The notes: generated by a model not told the origin, from the letters alone. Positions 17,195-25,884 are shown, counted from the first letter of the stretch. The stretch is 64,000 bases of DNA from Limnohabitans sp. Jir72 (GCF_003063575.1 NZ_NESC01000001.1:434001-498000), one strand, 5' to 3'. Numbers and translations: made by a program.

Positions 17195-17710
17195 TCAAGC
17201 CAGCTTGGACTGCGCCATGGACGAAGATCCAGCATCGACCATGTGGATCACCGAGCCGACTTCCTTGCCCGTTTGAGCGGCCAAATGAATGGCTGCACGG
17301 ATTCGCTGGTATGCGCCACAACGGCACACATTGGTCATCGCCTCATCGATGTCTTTGTCTGTCGGTTTGGGTTTGCGCTTGAGCAAAGAAGCTGCCGCCA
17401 TGATTTGCCCTGACTGGCAATAACCGCACTGAGGCACATCCAGTTCGATCCAGGCTTTCTGCAAAGGATGATTGCCGTCCTTGGACAAGCCTTCAATCGT
17501 GGTGATGCGTTGTGCTTTGACTGCGCTCGCCGGATAAGAGCATGAACGCACCGCTTGTCCATCGATGTGCACCGTGCAGGCCCCACATTGCGCGATACCG
17601 CAACCGAACTTGGTGCCCGTCATACCCAGTTGTTCACGCAATACCCACAAAAGGGGCATGTCGGATTCCGCGTCAACTTTGTGCCGTTTGCCGTTGATAT
17701 TCAATTCCAC
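17195..17710 (-). CDS. iorA: 2Fe-2S subunit of isoquinoline 1-oxidoreductase-like enzyme
   Basis: A 171-residue electron-transfer subunit. The plant-type 2Fe-2S cluster motif is [15 protein letters not shown] with a following cysteine in RSCSYP. The C-terminal helical domain carries the second cluster, with CGYCQSGQ and [17 protein letters not shown] start at 17710 is chosen because AGAGGAG precedes it by six bases; a longer frame upstream lacks this. It is the first gene of the operon iorA-iorB-soxY-soxZ. Electrons from the Mo site would leave through these clusters, probably to a cytochrome or quinone that is not encoded here. Confidence 0.92.
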   Translation of the reverse strand: MELNINGKRHKVDAESDMPLLWVLREQLGMTGTKFGCGIAQCGACTVHIDGQAVRSCSYPASAVKAQRITTIEGLSKDGNHPLQKAWIELDVPQCGYCQSGQIMAAASLLKRKPKPTDKDIDEAMTNVCRCGAYQRIRAAIHLAAQTGKEVGSVIHMVDAGSSSMAQSKLA

Positions 17711-17813
17711 GCTTGTCTCCTCTTGCAACTTAACTCTGTGATGCCCTGACAAGACTATCTTTCTAGGCTCGACCACAGAGTCGTCCACGTGACATACGAG
17801 GCAGCAGAAAATA

Positions 17814-17845
17814 AAAACGCCCCATGCAAAAGTATTGGGCGTTTT
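17814..17845. terminator. terminator-like hairpin upstream of iorA
   Basis: Arms AAAACGCCC (17814-17822) and GGGCGTTTT (17837-17845) with a 14-base loop. It lies between the iorA start and the prlC tail copy, so it terminates nothing obvious in the present arrangement. It may be left over from the neighbourhood before rearrangement. Confidence 0.5.
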
Positions 17846-17863
17846 GAATAAATGTCGCTGAAC

Positions 17864-17962
17864 GACAGCCGCACTGCGCTGGATTCGTTCAAAGCCTTAC
17901 CGGGCCGCGAGCCGAGCTTGGATGCGCTGCTGAGGCACCAGGGGATGGTGGTGAACGGCTGA
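17864..17962 (+). pseudogene. duplicated 3' tail of prlC
   Basis: On the plus strand the sequence reads [20 protein letters not shown] and continues ALLRHQGMVVNG before TGA at 17960-17962. This aligns directly with the last 29 or so codons of prlC (14110-14198), with about four of five bases matching by eye and mostly silent differences. Homology begins near 17864; upstream of it there is no prlC sequence. It is thus a separate, diverged relic, most simply the original prlC end left behind when the iorAB-soxYZ segment arrived with its own prlC end. It is flanked downstream by a strong terminator. Confidence 0.85.
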
Positions 17963-17967
17963 AACAA

Positions 17968-17993
17968 AAATGGGAGCTCGAAAGCTCCCATTT
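17968..17993. terminator. bidirectional intrinsic terminator
   Basis: Perfect 11-bp stem AAATGGGAGCT / AGCTCCCATTT with a CGAA tetraloop. The plus side continues CTTTGGG; the minus side continues TTGTTTC. It would end the lipoprotein gene from the right and, originally, the prlC transcript from the left. Confidence 0.85.
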
Positions 17994-18010
17994 CTTTGGG
18001 TGGTGCTGGA

Positions 18011-19345
18011 TCAACGGGAATAGAAGGTAGCGCCTGCTGCACCTACCGCCACATACTGGCTGCGGACATTGGTCAAGCCGTACAGTGAAGCCGCCCCCGA
18101 AACTGGTGCAGCGGCTGTCCATGTCAAACCATCCTGACTCGATACAACCGTGCCGGAAGCCCCCACAGCGAGGAACTGATTCGGTAATGATGAAATCGTC
18201 AGCAAATCAGCCGTAACATTTGGAGTTGTATCCCAAGTTCCTGCCGTCCAGGTTGGTATAGCGGCTGTAGCTGCGTCTGTGCTGTACAACACAACACCTC
18301 CAGCGCCAACGACGACGTAAGCGGCAGCTGTGGTGGTCGTACCTGCTGGAAGGGTTGTTGTTACCGTTGTGGCCGGACGGTATGCCGCCCCCATCAAGTC
18401 AGTAGATACGCCAGACGCCTGTGCCGTCCATGTGACGCCATCTGGACTGCTCAACAGCGTCCCATTGGCACCAACGGCCAGCCATAAGCCAGAGCTTGAA
18501 TAAGACACGCCATAAAGATTTTCCGAAGTCGGTGCAGAGGCCGCAACCCACTTCACACCATCGGCAGAATAGACAATGGTTCCAGCGCCGCTCGCAGCAT
18601 TTCCTACCGCCACAAGCCTGGAGCCATTGCTGGCCAGCGCATTGAGCTTGGGTGTTCCCGTCAAAGTGGAGGTGGTCCAAGTGGACAAGTCGGCGCTCGA
18701 AGAGACCAGAGCCGTATGAGCGTCGGTGCCATCATCACCAACGACGATGAATTTGCTGAACGCATAGATCGCCGAATTCAAATGACCAGCAACGCTGCCC
18801 GACGGCGTCCAGACAAGACCAGCAGACGTCACGTCGTTGCTGCTCTTGTACAAAGTGCCCGTCGAGCCAGCCGCAAGGAAATACGAAACGCCATCGCTGG
18901 CGGTCCCCGAGGTGATCCCGCGCAAATCATCCGTGGGCAGGGTGATGCCGGAACCCGGGCTCCATGAGGTGCCTGCGGTTCGCGGCATGACCGTCAAAGC
19001 TTGTGTCAAGGCTCCACCCTTGCCCGTTCCCGTGCGACCATTGAGCGCGAAGGTATATGTTTGCCCATTGGTCAATCCGGTCAAGACATAGGGCGACGAG
19101 ACATTGGTAAGCCAGCGCAAGCCGACCGTCTTGGTGAAGTCTGTCGAATCAAAGGCTGCCTGGGGCGCGTAAGGCAGCCAATACTCCACCCCTGAAGTCA
19201 TGTTCCAGCTGATCACGACTTGACCATCGCCCGGCGTCACCGTGAACCCCGATGGCGGATCTGCCGGCCCACCACGGCCACCACAAGCGGCAACGAGTGA
19301 AACAAGAATCAGAAGAAATACCCGACGAGTAAAGGTATGAAACAT
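18011..19345 (-). CDS. lipoprotein with fibronectin III and beta-propeller-like repeats
   Basis: A 444-residue envelope lipoprotein. Residues 1-21 form a lipoprotein signal, RRVFLLILVSLVAAC, with Cys21 as the lipid site. An Fn3-like domain follows (TPGDGQVVISWN, YVLTGLTNGQTYTFAL). The rest contains repeated blades of the form LxGVxYxxSGLWLAVGANG followed by LLSSPDGVTWTA, resembling BNR/sialidase-type propellers. The repeats recur at roughly 45-55-residue spacing. The function is unknown; adhesion or sensing of surface polymers is possible. The ATG at 19345 is preferred to an upstream TTG because it gives a proper signal. It lies next to the prlC relic and may belong to an accessory region. 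Confidence 0.75.
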   Translation of the reverse strand: MFHTFTRRVFLLILVSLVAACGGRGGPADPPSGFTVTPGDGQVVISWNMTSGVEYWLPYAPQAAFDSTDFTKTVGLRWLTNVSSPYVLTGLTNGQTYTFALNGRTGTGKGGALTQALTVMPRTAGTSWSPGSGITLPTDDLRGITSGTASDGVSYFLAAGSTGTLYKSSNDVTSAGLVWTPSGSVAGHLNSAIYAFSKFIVVGDDGTDAHTALVSSSADLSTWTTSTLTGTPKLNALASNGSRLVAVGNAASGAGTIVYSADGVKWVAASAPTSENLYGVSYSSSGLWLAVGANGTLLSSPDGVTWTAQASGVSTDLMGAAYRPATTVTTTLPAGTTTTAAAYVVVGAGGVVLYSTDAATAAIPTWTAGTWDTTPNVTADLLTISSLPNQFLAVGASGTVVSSQDGLTWTAAAPVSGAASLYGLTNVRSQYVAVGAAGATFYSR

Positions 19346-19543
19346 GGCAGTGAGGTTCAATCCAAATGAAAGTGGCAATTATTCAGCACGAATGGCCATG
19401 TCATGTCGCCTTGATCGTGCGGCAGATGACCGTTGATGACAAAAATCTTAATCTAATGCAAAAGCGTGCCGCTTTGAACACTGTTTTGTAAAGTTAGAGG
19501 CTGTGGGTTGGTGCGCAAACATCCAAGAAGCACAAGCTAAAAA

Positions 19544-19575
19544 AAAAGCACCTAGCGTTTGTGCTAAGTGCTTTT
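19544..19575 (-). terminator. terminator of tRNA-Val / relA transcript
   Basis: Arms AAAAGCACCTAGC (19544-19556) and GCTAAGTGCTTTT (19563-19575) pair with one mismatch. On the minus strand the hairpin is followed by a run of nine T. It lies 20 bases beyond the tRNA 3' end. The 19346-19543 stretch holds no gene that I can see. Confidence 0.8.
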
Positions 19576-19595
19576 CAGGGTCTGTCTACCGAATT

Positions 19596-19672
19596 TGGTA
19601 GGCGCGATTGGACTCGAACCAACGACCCCCACCATGTCAAGGTGGTGCTCTAACCAGCTGAGCTACGCGCCT
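19596..19672 (-). tRNA. tRNA-Val(GAC)
   Basis: A 77-base tRNA with encoded CCA. Acceptor AGGCGCG pairs with CGCGCCT, the D arm is GCTC-AGCTGGTTA-GAGC, the anticodon arm is CCACC-TTGACAT-GGTGG with anticodon GAC, and the T loop is TTCGAGT. It closely resembles E. coli tRNA-Val2. It follows the relA stop by 29 bases on the same strand and has its own terminator. Confidence 0.96.
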
Positions 19673-19701
19673 GTTGAAGCCTTGAATTATAGCAGCAAAA
19701 A

Positions 19702-21936
19702 TCAGCGTCTTCGAGCTGCCCGAACACCTTTGACGTTTCGCACCGTGCCCAGGACTTTGTTCAGACCTGCAGCATCGCTGACTTCCACCGTGAACGTCAT
19801 CCAAGCCGTGCCTTTGACGGATTGGGTTTGCACCCCGATCACGTTCATTTTTTCTTTGGCAAAGACCTCCGAGATGTCGCGCAGCAAGCCCTGGCGGTCA
19901 TACGCTTCGACCGATACATCGATGGGGTACACCGCTGCATCTGCGCCTTTGTGCTCGCCCCAGCGCACATCGATCACCCGCTCGCCGTGGCGCGAAGCCA
20001 GTTCGCGGAAATTGCTGCAATCCTGACGGTGGATGCTCACGCCTTTGCCGCGTGTGACAAAGCCACTGATCACATCGGGCGGCGCGGGTTTGCAGCAGCG
20101 CGACAACTGGGTCAAGAGCGAATCGACCCCCACCACCAGCACGCCCGAGGGCGACTTGCGCGCCACCGCGCCTTTGAATTTCTTTTGCAGGTACTCATCG
20201 GGCAGCAAAGCAGGCTCAGGTGGGTTGAGCAAGACCTCGATGTTGCGCAGCGAATACTCGTCCTTGCCCACCACCTCAAACAAGCCCTCGGCCGACTTGA
20301 AACCCAGCTGACTGGCCAAATCCTCTAGCTTGGTAGAAGTGCGGCCCAGCCGTTGCAACAGTTTTTCAACCGACTCGCGGCCGCGTGCGATGGTCTCTGC
20401 GCTGATCTGGGCGTTGAACCAGGCGCGCACTTTGGCGCGCGCCCGGTTGCTGACCAGATAACCCAACTCGGGGTTGAGCCAATCGCGCGAAGGGCCGCCT
20501 TCCTTGATGGCCGTGACTTCCACCGTTTGGCCATTGGCCAGGGGCGTGTTGAGCGGCACCATGGCGCCGTCCACCTTGGCCCCACGGCAGCGGTGGCCCA
20601 GATTGGTGTGCACCGTGTAGGCAAAGTCCACCGGTGTGGCGCCTTGCGGCAGCTCGACCACCGCCGCATCCGGCGTGAGCACATAGATGCGATCATCGAA
20701 CAAGCCTTCGCCCTGCCCAGCACCCGACAAGTCGCGCTCCCACGCCAACAGCTGGCGCAAGACCGCGATCTTGGCGTCGTAGTCGCTGCTGGCCGAAACA
20801 CCCGCATAGCCTTTGGCCCCCGCCTCCTTGTAGGCCCAGTGGGCAGCCACGCCATGCTCGGCATGGTCGTGCATGGCTTGGGTGCGGATTTGAATTTCGA
20901 TGGGCCGTCCGTCCACATCGCGCACCACGGTGTGCAGCGACTGGTAGCCGTTGGGCTTGGGCTTGGCGATGTAGTCGTCAAACTCTTGGGCAATCGGTGC
21001 AAAGTGCTCGTGCACCCAGCTGAGCACTTGGTAGCAATCGGCCACTGCAGGCACCACCACGCGCAAGGCCCGGATGTCGAACACCCGATCAAACGCCAGC
21101 GACTTGCCGCGCATCTTGCGCACGATGCTGTAAATGTGTTTGGGTCGGCCGTCCACTTGGGCCTGAACACCCTGGGCGGCCAGCGTCTGCTGCATGCGCT
21201 CGCGCAAATCGACCATGTAGCGTTCACGCTCAGCGCGTTTTTGGTCGAGCAGGCTGGCGATTTCCTTGTACGTCACCGGCTCCAGAAAACGGAAAGACAG
21301 GTCCTCCATCTCCCACTTGATCTGCCAGATGCCCAAGCGGTTGGCCAGGGGTGCAAACACCTGCAAGGACTCCCGGGCCAAAGCGGGCGGCACCGGCAAC
21401 TTGGTGGCCGCGTAATGGCGCAAGGTCTGCAGGCGCGAAGCCAGACGCAGCATGACCACACGCAAGTCGCGGCTGAACGCCAGCAGCATCTTGCGCACGT
21501 TTTCGGTTTGCAGCTTGGGGTCATCGAGCAGCTGCGCACTGGTCTCGGCCGCCCGCGACAAGCGCTGCACATGCACCAAGTGGTTGGTCTGCATGGCCAA
21601 CTGCGCCAAGTTGGGCCCAAAGGCCTTGCCGATGACGTCTTCGGGTTTGTTCAGGTGCGGACAGGCATAGACCAAATAACAGGCCGCCTGCATTTGAGCC
21701 GAACCACCGATCTCCGCCAAGATGGCGGCCACAGCGTCCGCATGCATGAGGATGTTCTCGCCCGTGTCCAGGCTTTCGCCCGAGATCAAGGGCTCGGCAA
21801 AGGCCCGGGCGCGGGCCAGGGTGTCAGCAGGGTCGGCGTTATCGGCCGTGGCCAGCATGACTGGCGGTACCGCCGCATGCAAATGCGTGGAGATGCGGGT
21901 CGGGCTGGCGGCGTGGCTGGTGTTGGGACTGACCAT
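19702..21936 (-). CDS. relA: (p)ppGpp synthetase RelA
   Basis: A 744-residue RelA/SpoT family protein. The N-terminal HD hydrolase region is degenerate: where SpoT has an HD pair, this reads AACYLVYACPHLNKPEDV, so hydrolysis is unlikely and the enzyme is probably synthetase only. The synthetase domain is intact (GRPKHIYSIVRKM, FDIRALRVVV, KPNGYQSLHTVV, EIQIRTQAMHDHAEHGVAAHW). A TGS domain (RIYVLTPDAAVVELP), a zinc-finger-like RCCKPAPP segment and an ACT domain follow for ribosome-dependent control. The ATG at 21936 is four bases after the upstream hydrolase stop, so the two genes are cotranscribed. Confidence 0.93.
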   Translation of the reverse strand: MVSPNTSHAASPTRISTHLHAAVPPVMLATADNADPADTLARARAFAEPLISGESLDTGENILMHADAVAAILAEIGGSAQMQAACYLVYACPHLNKPEDVIGKAFGPNLAQLAMQTNHLVHVQRLSRAAETSAQLLDDPKLQTENVRKMLLAFSRDLRVVMLRLASRLQTLRHYAATKLPVPPALARESLQVFAPLANRLGIWQIKWEMEDLSFRFLEPVTYKEIASLLDQKRAERERYMVDLRERMQQTLAAQGVQAQVDGRPKHIYSIVRKMRGKSLAFDRVFDIRALRVVVPAVADCYQVLSWVHEHFAPIAQEFDDYIAKPKPNGYQSLHTVVRDVDGRPIEIQIRTQAMHDHAEHGVAAHWAYKEAGAKGYAGVSASSDYDAKIAVLRQLLAWERDLSGAGQGEGLFDDRIYVLTPDAAVVELPQGATPVDFAYTVHTNLGHRCRGAKVDGAMVPLNTPLANGQTVEVTAIKEGGPSRDWLNPELGYLVSNRARAKVRAWFNAQISAETIARGRESVEKLLQRLGRTSTKLEDLASQLGFKSAEGLFEVVGKDEYSLRNIEVLLNPPEPALLPDEYLQKKFKGAVARKSPSGVLVVGVDSLLTQLSRCCKPAPPDVISGFVTRGKGVSIHRQDCSNFRELASRHGERVIDVRWGEHKGADAAVYPIDVSVEAYDRQGLLRDISEVFAKEKMNVIGVQTQSVKGTAWMTFTVEVSDAAGLNKVLGTVRNVKGVRAARRR

Positions 21937-21940
21937 GGTC

Positions 21941-22864
21941 TTAAGCCCTAAGCAAGAAATTGACCACCACCTCGATTTGCGCAGCGCTGGTGATGGTGGG
22001 GGCATGGCCGCAATCGGCCCAAGTCTCCAGTTGAGCCTTGGGGCCTCGCTGGGTCATGGCCAAAGCCGTTTCAGGCGTGAGCAAATCAGAATCTGCACCA
22101 CGAATGAGCAGGGTTTGGGCCCGGATCTGGTCATACACCCCCCACAATGCGGCTTCACCAGCCACCGCCGCTTCAGGCGTCAACGCCCTCACCGGCGTGC
22201 CGATGGCCGGGTCGTAATGCAAGGTCACAGCGCCATCCGTGCCAGGCCGGACCATGTGCGAGGACATCTCGCGCCACACATCGGCGGGCACCGGGCCAAA
22301 CCCCTGCGACAGCGCCCACATGGCCGCTGCAGCTTCGTCCAGGTCACGGTACTGGCCATATTGGCCCACATAGGTTTGCATCCGTTGCACAGAGACCCAG
22401 GTGATCGCCGGGCCCACATCGTTGAGCACCAAACGGCGAACCGGCGCGGGCATGGGCAAACCGGGCTGCCCGGCCAACACCATGCCAATCAATCCGCCCA
22501 TGCTGGTGCCCACCCAATCGAGCGACTCGATGCCCTTGCCCACTGATGCACCAAGCTGACCCAATAAGGTCAGCATGTCGGCGGCATATTGAGGGATCTG
22601 GTAGCCCATGGGGTCAGTCAGCCAATCGCTGCGCCCGCGCCCCACCACGTCAGGGCAAATCACCTGCAAGGGCTCGGCACTGCGGGCCACCAAAGCTTGG
22701 GCCAAACGGTCAAAGTCGCGCCCCTGACGGGTCAAACCATGCACACACACCACCACCCGGCGCGCCTGGGCATCACCCCAGCGCCAATAAGCCATGCGGT
22801 GCTGGCCCTCAGGGTGGGGGCAGGACACAAATTCAAGTTGAGGCTGCAAATCGCTGGAGGTCAT
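21941..22864 (-). CDS. alpha/beta hydrolase
   Basis: A 307-residue cytosolic alpha/beta-hydrolase. It has the oxyanion HG (VVVCVHGLTRQGRDFD), the nucleophile elbow GTSMGG with Ser121, an acid in LLIRGADSDLLTPE and the C-terminal catalytic His in CGHAPT. The triad is therefore complete. The substrate is unknown; the family includes esterases and C-C hydrolases. The start is ATG at 22864, five codons into a frame that opens on TTG. It lies immediately upstream of relA on the same strand and is divergent from the 3-hydroxybutyrate dehydrogenase gene. Confidence 0.82.
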   Translation of the reverse strand: MTSSDLQPQLEFVSCPHPEGQHRMAYWRWGDAQARRVVVCVHGLTRQGRDFDRLAQALVARSAEPLQVICPDVVGRGRSDWLTDPMGYQIPQYAADMLTLLGQLGASVGKGIESLDWVGTSMGGLIGMVLAGQPGLPMPAPVRRLVLNDVGPAITWVSVQRMQTYVGQYGQYRDLDEAAAAMWALSQGFGPVPADVWREMSSHMVRPGTDGAVTLHYDPAIGTPVRALTPEAAVAGEAALWGVYDQIRAQTLLIRGADSDLLTPETALAMTQRGPKAQLETWADCGHAPTITSAAQIEVVVNFLLRA

Positions 22865-22962
22865 GACATTCGGACACAATCAGATCAGACGTTACCCAAA
22901 AGAGTCATTGGGCAGCGCGATAATGGACTTTTATGCATCCTAATTCATCTGGAGTGGAAATC

Positions 22963-23733
22963 ATGTTGCAAGGTAAAACAGCTTTGGTCACGGGTTCAAC
23001 CAGCGGCATCGGTCTGGGCATTGCCAAGGCCTTGGCCAAACAAGGAGCCAACATCGTTTTGAACGGTTTCGGCGATGCCGAGGGCCCCCAGAAAGAAATC
23101 GCCGCGCTGGGTGTCAAAGTCGCCTACCACGGCGCCGACATGAGCAAAGCCAGCGAGATCGAAGCCATGATGAAGTTCGCGGCCGACACCTTTGGCCGCG
23201 TGGACATCTTAGTGAACAACGCTGGCATTCAGCATGTGGCCAAGGTCGAGGACTTTCCGGTGGAACGCTGGGACGCCATCATCGCCATCAACCTGACCAG
23301 CGCCTTCCACGCCACCCGCCTGGCACTGCCCGCCATGAAGGCCGCCAACTGGGGGCGCATCATCAACGTGGCTTCTATCCACGGCCTGGTGGGCTCTGCA
23401 GAAAAATCGGCTTATGTGGCCGCCAAGCACGGTGTGGTCGGTTTGACCAAAGTCACCGCACTGGAAAACGCCACCTCCGGCGTGACCTGCAACGCCATTT
23501 GCCCCGGCTGGGTGCTGACCCCGCTGGTGCAAAAGCAGGTGGATGCCAAAGCCACAGCCATGGGTTTGTCCAACGAAGAAGCCACCAAACTGCTGCTGCA
23601 AGAAAAAGAACCTTCCATGCAATTCACCACACCCGAAGAACTGGGTGACTTGGCGGTCTTCTTCTGCTCGCCCGCAGGCAACAACGTGCGCGGTGTGGCC
23701 TGGAACATGGACGGCGGCTGGACTGCTCAATAA
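22963..23733 (+). CDS. bdhA: D-3-hydroxybutyrate dehydrogenase (SDR family)
   Basis: A 256-residue short-chain dehydrogenase that oxidises 3-hydroxybutyrate to acetoacetate with NAD, typically during polyhydroxybutyrate breakdown. The Rossmann motif is TGSTSGIG (about 10-17), NNAG is at 85-88 and the catalytic set is S138, Y151 and K155 in SAYVAAKHG. The sequence INVASIHGLVGS and the PGWVLTPLVQKQ loop are typical of BdhA. The ATG at 22963 gives the standard length; an upstream in-frame ATG at 22933 is less likely. A two-component operon follows on the same strand. Confidence 0.9.
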   Translation: MLQGKTALVTGSTSGIGLGIAKALAKQGANIVLNGFGDAEGPQKEIAALGVKVAYHGADMSKASEIEAMMKFAADTFGRVDILVNNAGIQHVAKVEDFPVERWDAIIAINLTSAFHATRLALPAMKAANWGRIINVASIHGLVGSAEKSAYVAAKHGVVGLTKVTALENATSGVTCNAICPGWVLTPLVQKQVDAKATAMGLSNEEATKLLLQEKEPSMQFTTPEELGDLAVFFCSPAGNNVRGVAWNMDGGWTAQ

Positions 23734-23770
23734 ACCGCGCGAATGCCACAGGCTCATTGACGCCCCACAC

Positions 23771-24502
23771 ATGACCACATCTAATTCACGCTTGGACAAA
23801 GTCATCATCGTTGATGATGATGCACGTATCCGCGATTTGTTGCGCCGCTTCTTGTCACAAGAAGGCTTTGACGTTTTATTGGCCGAAGATGGTCGGGCGC
23901 TGGACCGCATCTTGCTGCGCGAAACGATTGACCTGATCGTTTTGGACCTCATGCTGCCGGGTGAAGATGGCATGAGCATCTGCAAGCGTCTGCGCCAGGC
24001 TGGGCTGAAAACGCCCGTGATCATGCTGACAGCCAAGGGCGAGGACGAAGACCGCATCTCGGGTTTGGAGATTGGCGCGGACGACTACCTGGGCAAGCCC
24101 TTCAACCCACGCGAGTTGCTCGCGCGGATTCACGCCGTGCTCAGGCGCAGACCGCAATCGGAGGTTCCCGGCGCGCCAGCGAATGACAAAGAAGTGATCA
24201 GCTTTGCCGAGTTCACTTTCGACTTGGGTGCACGCTCACTGAAGAAAAGTGGACAAGACATTGCCTTGACCACCGGTGAATTCGCCATGCTCAAGGCTTT
24301 GGTGCGCCATCCACGCCAGACCCTGAGCCGCGACAAACTCGCCCAATTGGCCCGTGGCCGCGAATTCGAACCCTTTGACCGCAGTCTGGATGTACAAGTT
24401 TCGCGCTTGCGCAAAATGATCGAGGTCGATCCTGCGTCGCCCAAAATCATCCAGACCGTATGGGGCGTAGGTTACGTCTTCGTGCCCGATGGTCAGTCGT
24501 GA
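23771..24502 (+). CDS. ompR: OmpR-family response regulator
   Basis: A 243-residue regulator. The receiver domain has an acidic pocket at D15-D17, phospho-acceptor D59 in LIVLDLMLPGEDG and K109. The C-terminal winged helix (about 140-238) reads FTFDLGARSLKK, TTGEFAMLKALVRHP, and ends VWGVGYVFVPDG. It overlaps the kinase gene by four bases (GTGA), so the two are a coupled pair. Close resemblance to OmpR suggests control of envelope or osmotic genes, but targets cannot be read here. Confidence 0.9.
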   Translation: MTTSNSRLDKVIIVDDDARIRDLLRRFLSQEGFDVLLAEDGRALDRILLRETIDLIVLDLMLPGEDGMSICKRLRQAGLKTPVIMLTAKGEDEDRISGLEIGADDYLGKPFNPRELLARIHAVLRRRPQSEVPGAPANDKEVISFAEFTFDLGARSLKKSGQDIALTTGEFAMLKALVRHPRQTLSRDKLAQLARGREFEPFDRSLDVQVSRLRKMIEVDPASPKIIQTVWGVGYVFVPDGQS

Positions 24503-25884
24503 CGCACTCTGAAGACCCTCATCTGGAGCATCCAGCCCAGCCTCAAGAGGCGCTCCCCCGACTCAAGCTAAGCCTGTTCTGGCGCACCTTCGTGTTGCTG
24601 GCCATGCTGATTTTTTTCAGCAGTCTGGCCTGGCTGCAACTGTTTCGAACACAAGAGTACGAACCGCGCATTCTGCGCAACGCCCATCAAATCGCGACCG
24701 TGGTCAACCTGACCCGTACCGCTTTGGCGCATACCGACGCCATCGCGCGCGTCTCCCTGCTCAAGGCATTGGCGGACGAAGAAGACGTCAGCATTCAAAC
24801 GCGTGAGCCCGACGACCGCATCACCCCCTTTGGCGAAACGACCATTGAAAAACAACTCGTTGTAGAGATGGTCAAATGGCTGGGGAAAGGCACCATGATC
24901 GCGTCCAGCGTGAACGACCAATCGGGCCTGTGGGTGGGTTTCGCCATTGAACGCGACAGCTATTGGTTGCAAATGGACCCCGAACGCCTGCGACCACTGG
25001 GCGGCACCGCCTGGCTCACTTGGTTGATCGTGACCACTGTTCTGTCATTGGCTGGGGCTGCTGTCATGGCCGGTTTGATCAACCGCCCGCTCAAGCGCCT
25101 GTCATATGCCGCCAGCCAGGTGCGTGAAGGGCATTTCAACACCTCCACGTTGGACGAAAATGCCGCTACCAGCGAGATCCGCGAAGTCAACATCGGATTC
25201 AACCGCATGGCCGAGCGCTTGGCCAAAATCGAGGCCGAACGCGCACTGATGCTGGCGGGCATCTCTCACGATTTGCGCACACCTCTGGCCCGCTTGCGGC
25301 TGGAAACCGAATTGAGCGTGGCAGACCATGAGACACGTGAACTGATGGCGGGCGACATTGCACAACTGGACGAAATCATTGACAAGTTCCTCGACTACGC
25401 GCGCCCCGAACCGACCAACCTCGGCCCGGTGCTGCTGTCGGGTGTGATCAGCCGCTGCATTGCGCCATTCCGGGTCAACCCGCGAATGGACATCACCGTG
25501 GATGTGGCCGAAGACCTGCATGTCAAGGCCGAAACAGTCGAGCTGGGCCGCGTGCTGTCGAACTTGCTGGAAAACGCCCGCCGCTATGGTCAAAGCCCCA
25601 GCGACGGCATCACCCGCGTCGAAATCGTGGCCCGGGTCCATGACGGCTGGGTGCTGCTGCGTGTGCGCGACCAAGGCCCCGGCGTGTCCGAAGACACCCT
25701 CAAAAATCTCACCCAACCGTTTTACCGGGGCGACACCGCCCGCACATCGGCCACCGGTTCGGGCCTGGGCCTGGCCATTGTCGAGCGCTCGGTGCAGCGC
25801 ATGGGGGGCACGTTTTCGGTGTTCAACAACAGCGCAGGCGGCCTGATGGCGCTGATGAAATTTCGCCAAGCCGAAGCTGGCTGA
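24499..25884 (+). CDS. envZ: EnvZ-like sensor histidine kinase
   Basis: A 461-residue inner-membrane kinase. TM1 is at about 25-46, a periplasmic domain spans 47-168, and TM2 is at about 169-193. A HAMP region (INRPLKRLSYAASQV) follows. The phospho-acceptor is H257 in LAGISHDLRTPLARLRLE. The ATPase part shows LGRVLSNLLENARRYG, RDQGPGV and GSGLGLAIVERS. The start is GTG at 24499, overlapping the regulator stop. Domain order and length match EnvZ (450 residues). A 192-base gap follows, increasingly AT-rich, with no gene that I can see. Confidence 0.9.
   Translation: MTHSEDPHLEHPAQPQEALPRLKLSLFWRTFVLLAMLIFFSSLAWLQLFRTQEYEPRILRNAHQIATVVNLTRTALAHTDAIARVSLLKALADEEDVSIQTREPDDRITPFGETTIEKQLVVEMVKWLGKGTMIASSVNDQSGLWVGFAIERDSYWLQMDPERLRPLGGTAWLTWLIVTTVLSLAGAAVMAGLINRPLKRLSYAASQVREGHFNTSTLDENAATSEIREVNIGFNRMAERLAKIEAERALMLAGISHDLRTPLARLRLETELSVADHETRELMAGDIAQLDEIIDKFLDYARPEPTNLGPVLLSGVISRCIAPFRVNPRMDITVDVAEDLHVKAETVELGRVLSNLLENARRYGQSPSDGITRVEIVARVHDGWVLLRVRDQGPGVSEDTLKNLTQPFYRGDTARTSATGSGLGLAIVERSVQRMGGTFSVFNNSAGGLMALMKFRQAEAG

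Noticed and set aside
19568..20026. Plus-strand frame encoding GAIGLEPTTPTMSRWCSNQL
   Set aside because: This is the familiar false peptide produced by reading the complement of a tRNA-Val gene.
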